A DNA stretch of 64,000 nucleotides, taken from NCBI RefSeq assembly GCF_026151205.1, contig NC_087079.1, positions 6,482,169-6,546,168 on the forward strand. Reading direction: 5' to 3'. Shown here piece after piece: positions 54,953 through 64,000 of the stretch. Both the position numbers and the translations under genes were made by a program. This DNA is from Bolinopsis microptera (taxonomy: Eukaryota; Ctenophora; Tentaculata; Lobata; Bolinopsidae). Below the pieces are notes generated by a model. The model was not told the origin of the DNA and ran no database searches. It was given only the letters and a program-made list of their open reading frames with translations. The number at the start of each line of letters is the position of its first letter. Position 1 is the stretch's first letter.

Positions 54953-57946
54953 TTAAAATAAATTTCTCCACAATTGGCGGTTCGAGGCTAAATACCTTAA
55001 GTCTGTCAAGTCGTCACTATTATTCAAATTAATCTTTCTTTTATTCAAATCGTCTAAAATAGTTTTAAAAATATTACATTGATGTCTACCAATCCTTCCC
55101 CTCATATTTGACATACTATCAACAGCAAAATTTAGAGCTAGTTGTGGTGGTGAGTTGCAGTCGCTACGAAGAATGTGCCCAAACATTTTCCAGCGGGATT
55201 TATGAACTCTCTCTGAAAGTGGAGTTACATTGCAACGAGCATACAAGTCCTTGTTGCTGATGATGCGGGGATAGGTCATGTTGATGATACGTCTTAGATG
55301 TTTGCGTTGACACACATCAACTTTATTGATAATGTTCTGTGGAGCTGCCCAGCTGTTACAGTTGTACAATAAAACAGGGGTAACAAATGCTTCATACAGC
55401 TTGATTTTTACAGGAAGAGAAATGCGGGATTTCTCTGCCCATACCTTGCTGTATTTCTCAAAGGCAACGTAAGCAAGGATGCATCGGCGAGAGATATCAG
55501 CCTTACTGCAGAGCTTGGATCCAAGAGAAATAGTGTTGCGCCAGGGCTCTCTGTTCTTCACGGGTTCACCCTTGGCGTCTACCTCGTCCTTATCTGCAAT
55601 GTAGAAGTGGACATGTTCTGTTTTGTCCTCGTTCACAAACAGGTTCCATTCTTCAAGGATCTCCTTACATATGGGCAGCATTTCTTTAAGAGTTTCCTCA
55701 TCCTCGTCTGCAAAATCGCCATCGTCGGCGTATTCCCATTCAATAGGCATGAGGGTCTCGGGGTTGAACGGTGGGTTAGGCCGAATGGTAATCACTACTG
55801 CGCGGAAGTGGTACAAAGCTCCAGCAAAGTACAGTGTGAAGAATGCACCAGATGCAGCATCACCTTGAAACGAACCCTCGGATGTTTCAAACTCTAAAGA
55901 AATGGTGTTGTTGATTTTTATCCTCAATTTGGTGTTGGAGAGCAAGTATCTCGCCAAACGAATGTCATCCTCACAACAACCAGCATCAGCCAAAAGTTCC
56001 AGGATAACTGATCTCTTGATGGTATCGAAGGCCGAGCTCATGTCGATTCCCATCTTGTGGAACTCCCATCTCTTCTCTTTCACAACAGAAATCAGAATTC
56101 GTTGAGTCCAGACAATATTGGCACAACTATGACCAGCCTTGTAGGCATTTTGCCATGGTCCTGTGTACTCTGCAATTTGTCTTTGAATTCTGTGTAGAGT
56201 AATCAAGGAGAGCAGTTTCCCAGTTCCATTCAGAAGGCAAAGAGGTCTGAGGCTCTTTAGAGGTCCTTTTGGTTTCCCTGGCTTCTGAAGAGGGGTTAGA
56301 AACCCTTCCGTAAAAGAGGGTACATGCTCATGTACTTCGAATGATCGATTAATGAGACATGCATATTGCTGGAAGAATACAGGTGGTGCGTACTTCAGCA
56401 GCTCGTTAGGAATCTCATCAGGACCTACTGCTTTCCCATTTTTCAACTTTGAAGCAGCATATTGGACTTCTAAGGAAGTTATAGGAGTATTCAGAGGACG
56501 TGGGAGTCCAGTGAAAGGTACCAAAGGAGGGTCTGAGCTGGTGTAGTGATTTTTAAACCACTCTCTAATGATACTTGCTTTCTCATCGTCACTTGCAACT
56601 AGCTGATTTTCAGAGTTGAAGACAGATATTGGCTCTGACTCTTTGTTGGCAGCAAGAGCTCTGGTAGCCTCGAACATCCTCTTCGTGTCATCTGCAGCGT
56701 TGATGGTGTCAGCTAGTTGGTTGGCTAGAGCTGTCTCTAGCACTTTAAGACGTTTATTGATATCGTTCTTGAGTTTATTGATACGTTTTCTCAATACTGT
56801 CCTGTCTCTAACTGAATTGTCGTTCAGTTCTTGTAAAAGTTTGTGTCTCTCGTCAGACATATTACATACATGCTGATCTGATGAATGATGATGCCTTTGG
56901 GTTTTCTTCTTGACACCCACAGTGTTAGAGGCTGAAGACTTGATAGTTTCAAACAGCTGTTCGAATCCTGTCTTAGTGTCAGCGGAAGGTGGAAGACTGT
57001 CAATTTGCTGAGTGACAGTTTGCTGGTACTGATCTTGTAGTTCCTTGTTACAAACCAGCGATGTCGTGTTGTACCTTTTAGCAGCTGATGTACTGTTTCG
57101 GTATAACTTAGTTTGCTGCCTCAGGTCTATGGTAGCTTTTACAATCTTATGATCAGAATGTAGTTTAGCTCCTGCATAGGCCCTTGCATCATTGAGAAAA
57201 ACAGTGCTGCGTGACCGGCATAAAACATAATCAATCTGAGAAAAATAAGGGCGACTTCTTTTGGTCTTCTTGTCTTTCATCCAACCAGTTCTTGTGGTTA
57301 TATGACGACTGGAATGACGAAATGCAGTGTTTGCAGCAAACAAACCATTAGAAACAAGAAAATCCAATAATCTCCCACCATTTTCATTTCGTCTTCCAAC
57401 GCCATGCCTTCCAATGTTCTTATGAAGGCCATTTTGAAAGTCATGATCAGACCTTTTGCCAAGTTTGGCATTGAAATCTCCTAGGATCCAGATTTCATGT
57501 CTTGCAGGCACATTAATTGCTTCCTGAAGCTCACAGTAAAAATGGTCAGTAGCAGCCGGATTTGATAACGTTTTTGGGTTGGTTGGACTGTAACAGTTCA
57601 CGATTCGCATTTTGCATGGTGGTTTGTTAACAAACTTGGATGGAATAAAAAAGTCCATGAAAGCAACTCGATCGCTGATCTGATGAAATGAACGGAAATA
57701 ATGATTTACACGAGCGTTGATTAAGAAACCCAGTCCACCATGACGTCCTGTCTTCTGATCAAACAAAAGGAGGCGATGATTTCCTGGTAGTTTCTTATCC
57801 TCAAACTGACAAATTTTAGTCTCTTGAATCCCTATAATGTCCAAGTCATACCTGTCACAGTCGTTAGCAAGCAAGCACTGCTTGTCTGTCTTCGTCAAAC
57901 CTCGAACATTCCAAGTTGCAAAGCCGAGAAGAGCAATTGGTAACAA
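54953..57946 (-). CDS. Non-LTR retrotransposon polyprotein: endonuclease plus reverse transcriptase
   Basis: An uninterrupted 997-codon frame. The AP-like endonuclease covers about residues 8-275: FATWNVRGL, IIGIQETK, WILGDFNAKLG, SQIDYVLC and HSDHKIVK. The reverse transcriptase covers about 480-780: KLKNGKAVGPDEIPNELLKY, GIDMSSAFDTI (A), EGSFQGDAASGAFFTLYFAG (B) and EYADDGDFADED (C). The C-terminal part contains FGHILRSDCNSP. The element ends near 54745 in an AATAAT-type microsatellite. No ATG precedes the endonuclease in this frame: the codon at 57946 is TTG and a TAA lies two codons upstream, so the 5' end is truncated or frameshifted. Clade not assigned. Otherwise this is the best-preserved mobile-element ORF here. 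Confidence 0.85.
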   Translation of the reverse strand: MLPIALLGFATWNVRGLTKTDKQCLLANDCDRYDLDIIGIQETKICQFEDKKLPGNHRLLLFDQKTGRHGGLGFLINARVNHYFRSFHQISDRVAFMDFFIPSKFVNKPPCKMRIVNCYSPTNPKTLSNPAATDHFYCELQEAINVPARHEIWILGDFNAKLGKRSDHDFQNGLHKNIGRHGVGRRNENGGRLLDFLVSNGLFAANTAFRHSSRHITTRTGWMKDKKTKRSRPYFSQIDYVLCRSRSTVFLNDARAYAGAKLHSDHKIVKATIDLRQQTKLYRNSTSAAKRYNTTSLVCNKELQDQYQQTVTQQIDSLPPSADTKTGFEQLFETIKSSASNTVGVKKKTQRHHHSSDQHVCNMSDERHKLLQELNDNSVRDRTVLRKRINKLKNDINKRLKVLETALANQLADTINAADDTKRMFEATRALAANKESEPISVFNSENQLVASDDEKASIIREWFKNHYTSSDPPLVPFTGLPRPLNTPITSLEVQYAASKLKNGKAVGPDEIPNELLKYAPPVFFQQYACLINRSFEVHEHVPSFTEGFLTPLQKPGKPKGPLKSLRPLCLLNGTGKLLSLITLHRIQRQIAEYTGPWQNAYKAGHSCANIVWTQRILISVVKEKRWEFHKMGIDMSSAFDTIKRSVILELLADAGCCEDDIRLARYLLSNTKLRIKINNTISLEFETSEGSFQGDAASGAFFTLYFAGALYHFRAVVITIRPNPPFNPETLMPIEWEYADDGDFADEDEETLKEMLPICKEILEEWNLFVNEDKTEHVHFYIADKDEVDAKGEPVKNREPWRNTISLGSKLCSKADISRRCILAYVAFEKYSKVWAEKSRISLPVKIKLYEAFVTPVLLYNCNSWAAPQNIINKVDVCQRKHLRRIINMTYPRIISNKDLYARCNVTPLSERVHKSRWKMFGHILRSDCNSPPQLALNFAVDSMSNMRGRIGRHQCNIFKTILDDLNKRKINLNNSDDLTDLRYLASNRQLWRNLF

Positions 57947-57950
57947 GGAT

Positions 57951-58580
<630 letters not shown>

Positions 58581-58617
58581 AGTTAGGATTACTGTTACTG
58601 TGATAGGATATGATATC

Positions 58618-59295
58618 TTGTGCTATATGTAGCGACGACATCTGACGCAGCGACATATAGCGCTAGATAGCGACATCTAGCGCTAAATAGCCTGGACTGT
58701 CACGACCCAAAATTCTTCGCTATTTAGCGCTATCTAACGCTATTTAGCGCTATCTAACGCTATCTAGCGCTATATGTCGCAACGACATCTGACGCTATAT
58801 AGCGCTATCTGGCGCTATATAGCGCTAGATAGCGTGAACTGTCGTAAACTGACTTATCCCGCTATCCAGCGCTTGATGTCGCCTGCGTCAGATGTCGTCG
58901 CGACAGATGTCGTCAGATGACGTCAGATATCGCTAGATGGCGTCAGATAGCGTCAGATGTCGCGGCAACATATGACGCTAGATGACGCTAGATGTCGTCC
59001 CTAGAATTTTTATGAAAATAGCGCTATCTGTCGCCTGGCGTCAGTGCTGCGTGCTTAGCGTCATCTAGCGTCATCTAGCGTCATCTAACGTCATATAGCG
59101 TCATATAGCGTCATATAGCGCTAGATAGCGCTAGATAGCGCTAGATAGCGCTAGATAGCGACATTCGAAAGGTGCCGTGCACTTAGCGACAATGTCGCTA
59201 ATTGGCGTCATCTAGCGTCATCTAGCGTCATCTAGCGTCATCTATCATCATCTGGCGATATTTCACGCTAGATGACGCTAGATGACACTAGATGA
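58618..59295. repeat. Right CGCTATCTAG array of the 8.4-kb element
   Basis: Dense AGCGCTAGATAGCG and GCGTCATCTAGC repeats, the inverted counterpart of the array at 51009-51580. The outermost 310 bp match the left end closely; the inner part differs in unit order and number. Confidence 0.8.
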
Positions 59296-60630
59296 CGTCA
59301 TATGTCGAATTTCAACTATCAGTAAAGGTCCGAATCTACTGGTAATCAAAAGGTAAGTTTAGATAACTTTACTTAATTAATTAATGTTGAATTGCCTGTC
59401 ATTCTGTTTGTTATCAGGATATTTCAGAATTACAAAAAATTTACATTGAGATATATATTTGGGTTTTACTGTAACATTTTTAATTTCATCTATTGAGGGA
59501 AGGTAATTGTATATTACAATTTACTAAATATTTGATTTAATTCAGGTTGACTTCAAAATAGTGGATCTCGCATCGTTTTCCGGGATTCAAAAGTTTGCTG
59601 ATGAATACAAAGCAACCCACACAGAACTAGACATACTTGTAAATAACGCTGGTGTTGTTACTCCCCCATTTAATGAAACTGAGCAGGGAATCGAGGCAAC
59701 TACTGGGATCAACTATCTTGGACACTTTTTCTTAACTCACTTGTTAAAAGACCTCTTGATCTCAGTAAAGGGTAGAGTAGTGGTTGTAGCCTCTGATGCA
59801 TACGACAGTGGGAGAATAACGCTTGACATGATGGAAGGAGAAAACCCAGCAATATTCATGCCAGTTGCTAAGTCAGGGTTACTACAGTATGGTTTAAGCA
59901 ACACTTGTCGTGTGCTGTTTGCAAAGGAATTGATAGAGCAATATCCTGACCTAACCTGCGTGTCCTTACATCCAGGATTTGTGAAAACAAACCTTGTTCG
60001 CTCTATGGGCAGCTGTTTCCAATGCATTGGTAAATGTTTTGCACCCTGTCTAAAGTCCCCTGATGAAGGAGCTGTTACTACGCTACATTGTGCTACAACT
60101 GATGTAAGTGCAGGTAATGGGATGTACTATAAGGATAGTAAGATACAGCCTGTAAAGGACGGTTTTGTAAGCAAAGAGTTACAGAAGAAGCTGTGTGGGG
60201 TAAGCATGGTGGTTGTGGAGAAATTTATGAGTAAGTGAGGTCAGAGCTGTCAGATTAACTATTTATATTAGGTTTATATCAGATTAATTGTTATGTAGAA
60301 CGAGATATTTTTTAGAATTAAATCTTTTAGAAGTAAATCCGAGAAGTAAAGCTTACATGTACATACATTGTTGATAATATTACTTTCAGTGCTACAACTG
60401 CAACTGTCTGATAATATTATGTGATATATTGGTATAATTTTAGTTGCAGTTTTTTAACCCCTCTTGTATCGTACTATTATATTTTGAACTCAATTCAGAA
60501 TGTATATTAAACACGTCTGTAGTTAGCCTAATTAGTTTATATTCTTTGTTTATGTAATGAGATTTTGTAATTTACCTAAACCTTATCTTAAAGTTAAATT
60601 CATTGTTTTGATAAATTTAGTTACAGTTTT

Positions 60631-62100
60631 CATACTATTGCATTCCATATTTTCTGAAGTATCTCAGTGACCTTACACTAAGATTTTCCAAAATTTTTGA
60701 TTGATAACATTATAATTTAAGAAGAGATATGATGAGCCAAACTTTGGTCACTCCGTAACGCTGTGTTACGGAGTGACAAATTCAAGGGACATTGTCACTC
60801 CGTAACGAATTTTTTTATTGACATTTCAAGATTTACAGTTGTTGTTGTAGTTACCATTTAAAATAATCGTGTCGTTGTAGTTACTATTTAAAATAATCGT
60901 AGTTAGGATTTAAAATAATCGTAGTTACGATTTAAAATAATCGTGTTGTTGTAGTTATGATTTAAGATAATCGTAGTTACGATTTAAGATAATCGTGTTG
61001 TTGTAGTTAGTACAGTTTAAAATAACCGTGTTGTTGTAGTTACAATCTAAAATAATCGTAGTTAAGATTTAAAATAATCGTGTTGTTGTAGTTACGATTT
61101 AAGATAATTGTGTTGTTGTAGTTACAATCTAAAATAATCGTGTCGTTGTAGTTACGATTTAAAATAATCGTGTTGTAGTTAGTACAGTTTGAAAATAATC
61201 GTGTTGTCGTTGCGGTTTGAAATGATCGAATAGTAGTTATAACGCAATTATTGTATTTAGTGTTTAGATTAATTTACAGTTCTCTATACTCCACTAAGAC
61301 GTTTGAATTTTTCCAGGCTCTATTTTCAAAATAAGACTTTCAAAGTTCATCACGTTCAGTAAATTGAAAAGTGGTCACATGCTCGCTTCAGATGGTATTG
61401 ATCTGGTTTGTAATATTGATGCCAGATTCCATAATACCTACCTTGTCAGCTGACACCACCGTCAAGGGTTGATTTTTTATCACATGATCGTATTTTTATT
61501 CATAATTGTGATCATGACTAATGAATTGTACCAGATTTGATTTATTTCACATCAATAAATTTGTGTGTCTACCTTGTTTAAGTGTTATCTATCTAATTTT
61601 GAAAAGAATTCTACTATTTAGAGCCAGGAACAGGATGAAAAATGATGAAAAATTCGAGTGGAATGAGAGACTGTTTGATGCGTCACTCCGTAACAGTCAC
61701 TCCGTAACAATCCCCAAAATTTTTGAAGCCTCGAATTTTTTATTCCTTAGGCAATACACACTTTTTCTTGATTAATTATTATAGAAAATGTCTGGTAAGT
61801 GCCTGGAAGACTGGTAAGTGCCTGGAAGACGTCAAAATGCAACTTTCAAGAATATCTGAGATAAAAATTAGGTCAGAATATGGGTGTACCAAAATCTGAA
61901 AATTTATCTAGTCACTCCGTAACGAAATTTCGACTTTTAATTACTCAAAAACGGATTGATTTCTCACTATTTTCTTTGGCAGATATGTAAATCATAGGTT
62001 TGAAAAGCCTTAGAAACATATTAGAACCTGTTTTCTTGGACATTTTTCGGAAAAAATGGGTAAAATTGTCACTCCGTAACATTCTATAGTTTTGAAATAT
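60631..62100. mobile_element. Insertion in the 3' flank of copy 3 with GTCACTCCGTAAC motifs
   Basis: The flanks match the 3' region of copy 1 (GTTACAGTTTCGTACTTGTATTG at about 40890), where about 1.47 kb is missing, so the segment is an insertion. It holds GTCACTCCGTAAC or its complement at least eight times (near 60750, 60770, 60795, 61685, 61697, 61913 and 62070). It also holds a tandem array of a roughly 30-bp unit (TTGTTGTAGTTACGATTTAA then AATAATCG, 60835-61225). The exact ends and any TIRs are not clear. No ORF of interest. Confidence 0.6.
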
Positions 62101-62208
62101 GCCCACTTGTATTGTTATATTTAATCTGTAACCTAGGTTTTTCATTTGCTTCACATCTCTGTAGGATTAAAACGTTGTGACTATGAAACAGGTGCAGATG
62201 CAGTATAT

Positions 62209-62240
62209 AGTAGCTCAGTTGGTTCGAAATTAAGGTTTGG
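62209..62240 (+). repeat. Compact tRNA-like motif in dehydrogenase unit 3
   Basis: TAGTAGCTCAGTTGGTTCGA followed by AATTAAGG, the third copy of the A-box/B-box fusion found after each dehydrogenase gene. Confidence 0.4.
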
Positions 62241-62433
62241 CATCTATTTCTGTTAAGTTTTTGTTATCTCGGCAGTTGGTCCTATTATTAGCCATTCGGG
62301 ATATTGCGTTCTTCAACTAAAAATGATTAAGAAATCAGATTATCATCATTTAATCATGTTATCTTATTGAAACATCTCAATACCTCTAACATGTAACTTC
62401 CTATTTAACTAGCTATTTCTTATTAGCTTAACT

Positions 62434-63770
62434 ATGAGTGGCGGTGTCTATGGAGGAGATGAGGTGGGAGCAGTTTGTTTTGACATAGGTTCTCACACAG
62501 TACGAGCTGGGTTCGCTGGTGAAGACGCTCCCAAAGTTAGTTTTATTATTCTGAAAATGATTTATTTATCTATTTTTTATTCGTTTTTACGTTTTCCAGG
62601 AAACTTATCTATTGATCACAAGTAAATAACCTAAGTTTCCGCTGACCGATCAAATATTTTAATATCAGTATTAGAGTATTGGTATCGAGGAGAACAGTTG
62701 ATCAAATTACTGTGTTTCGCCAGGCTAACATCCCCACACATATGCTGACTGGAGACGAGAGCACAAAGTATCACATAGGCACTAACGCTCTCAGCTTCCC
62801 TCGAGATAAATCTGAAGTTGTCATGCCTCTCAAAGATGGGATGAGTAAGTTTTCAGTATTGAAACTCACATTTATCTTAAAATTAAGTTCATGGAATCTA
62901 ACTAGGAATATAAGTAACAACAATCATTTCCACGTGATGGTGACCTCGATTCAGGACTTAACTTCTATAATCTAAACCACAATGACAACAACAATTGCAC
63001 AACATGTTACCTCGTGATAACATGTTGCTTTATTCAGTTGACAACTGGGAGCAATGTGAGGCTATGTTAGACTACGTGTACACAAAGTGTCTCAGTGTAG
63101 ACAGTGCTGAGCATCCGGTCATGATGAGCGAAGTTGCAGTGAGTTATAATTCGTAACTAGTGACTAGTAGTGTAGTTCGTAACTAGTGGCTAGTTCGTAA
63201 CTAGTGACTAGTAGTATAGTTCGTAACTAGTGGCTAGTTCGTAACTAGTGACTAGTAGTATAGTTCGTAACTAGTGGCTAGTTCGTAACTAGTGACTAGT
63301 AGTATAGTTCGTAACTAGTGGCTAGTTCGTAACTAGTGACTAGTAGTATAATTCGTTAAGAATATAATATATTCTTAAATTATTAATTGATTGCTAAATT
63401 ATTTGATTGTTGATATAATAATTAATGCGTGATTTAATTGTTAACAAAAGAACAAAGTGTTCTGATTGTTAGATTGTTAGAATGTAAGGAAAAAGGTTTT
63501 AATCCTAAGGGGCTTGTGTATCGTTTGCCAACAGAACAAGCAATAGATCCTTGCTTCTCATTCTCAATTCTTTCCAGTGGAACAGACCTGCGATCCGACA
63601 CAAAACATGCGAGATGATGTTTGAGAAGTACAACGTGCCGGCGTTCTACCTCTGTAAGAACGCAGTGTTAGCGGCGTTTGCGAGCGGGCGCTCCACAGCC
63701 CTGGTCCTAGATACTGGTTCCGTGCAGACTACTGCTATCCCTGTACACGACGGTTATGTTCTTCAACATG
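62434..63770 (+). CDS. ACTL6A: Actin-like 6 (BAF53/INO80-SWI/SNF actin-related protein), 5' part
   Basis: Exons: 62434-62535 ([20 protein letters not shown]), about 62724-62844 ([14 protein letters not shown] to MPLKDGM), 63038-63138 ([20 protein letters not shown] to MMSEVA) and 63578-63770 ([20 protein letters not shown] to [10 protein letters not shown]). The donors and phases agree for exons 2 to 4. The gene continues beyond the window. The first residues and the [13 protein letters not shown] segment identify the BAF53/ACTL6 family, nuclear actin-related subunits of chromatin-remodelling complexes. The exon 1-2 join is in phase but lacks about 25 residues that family members have between APK and YHIGTN, so a short exon may be missed. 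The use of symbol ACTL6A over ACTL6B reflects the single invertebrate gene. Confidence 0.88.
63145..63355. repeat. 44-bp tandem repeat in an ACTL6 intron
   Basis: About four units of TAGTTCGTAACTAGTGGCTA followed by GTTCGTAACTAGTGACTAGT. It lies directly after the donor of exon 3. Confidence 0.85.
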
Positions 63771-64000
63771 GTCAGTGCTTTTAGGGATACTTTTGCTTTC
63801 AGTCTCGTCCGGCCTTTCTTTTCCTAATAATAATTAATTAGTAATAATTAATAATTTACATATTGTGTAATTATGTCTTACAAGATGTCTTGTCCTAGAA
63901 AGCTTAGTTATATCTCAAGCTCTTTGCTCGTTCTTGATGAGGCTGGAAGATGTTATTGTCAGCCAGATTGATTCGTAGTCCCTCCAACCTCATCAAAGCT
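63771..64000. other. Intron of the ACTL6 gene
   Basis: Starts with the donor GTCAGT. No further exon could be recognised before the window ends. Confidence 0.5.

Overview
This is eukaryotic, animal-type nuclear DNA. It is AT-rich, with small GT-AG introns, metazoan gene families (TRPC channel, NAGPA, ACTL6/BAF53, sushi and LDL-receptor A domains) and a heavy load of non-LTR retrotransposons, a Penelope-like element, TIR/foldback DNA elements and minisatellites. The repertoire suggests a marine invertebrate. A cnidarian is my best guess, but this is inference and low confidence. All exon models below were read by eye from splice signals and reading frame.

Layout. (1) 0.6-15 kb, minus strand: two related secreted genes, each with a signal-peptide exon, an exon of unknown domain type and two sushi exons. 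The left copy looks damaged. An L2/CR1-like LINE sits in an intron of the right copy. Between the copies lie nested TIR elements and minisatellites (2.4-5.6 kb) and a 1.1-kb TIR element containing a tRNA-like head (7.6-8.8 kb). (2) 15.2-17.4 kb: a poly-G-ended TIR element and an isolated last exon of a nucleoside diphosphate kinase. (3) 18.2-29.8 kb, plus strand: a 13-exon NAGPA-like gene (uncovering enzyme of the mannose-6-phosphate pathway). Two tandem minus-strand genes for small LDLa-like secreted proteins lie in its intron 1, and a two-exon minus-strand TRPC channel gene lies in its intron 10. (4) 30-38.9 kb: hAT-like MITEs, palindromes and retroelement fragments, including a large reverse-transcriptase ORF with one frameshift. 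(5) 39.2-62.4 kb: three tandem copies of a short-chain dehydrogenase gene. Copies 1 and 2 are intact two-exon genes of 289 and 290 residues. Copy 3 is split in exon 1 by an 8.36-kb inverted-repeat element with an 8-bp target duplication. Because the copies are paralogous, they supply the empty site for several insertions. (6) 62.4-64 kb: the 5' part of an ACTL6/BAF53 gene, which runs off the window.

How things fit together. NAGPA acts in lysosomal enzyme targeting; its C-terminus carries an acidic dileucine-type signal. Most of the sequence outside genes can be explained as nested mobile elements. Several of these are non-coding and filled with one family-specific short motif, and they are the most unusual structures here. 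All three dehydrogenase copies carry Asn where the catalytic Lys of YxxxK is expected.
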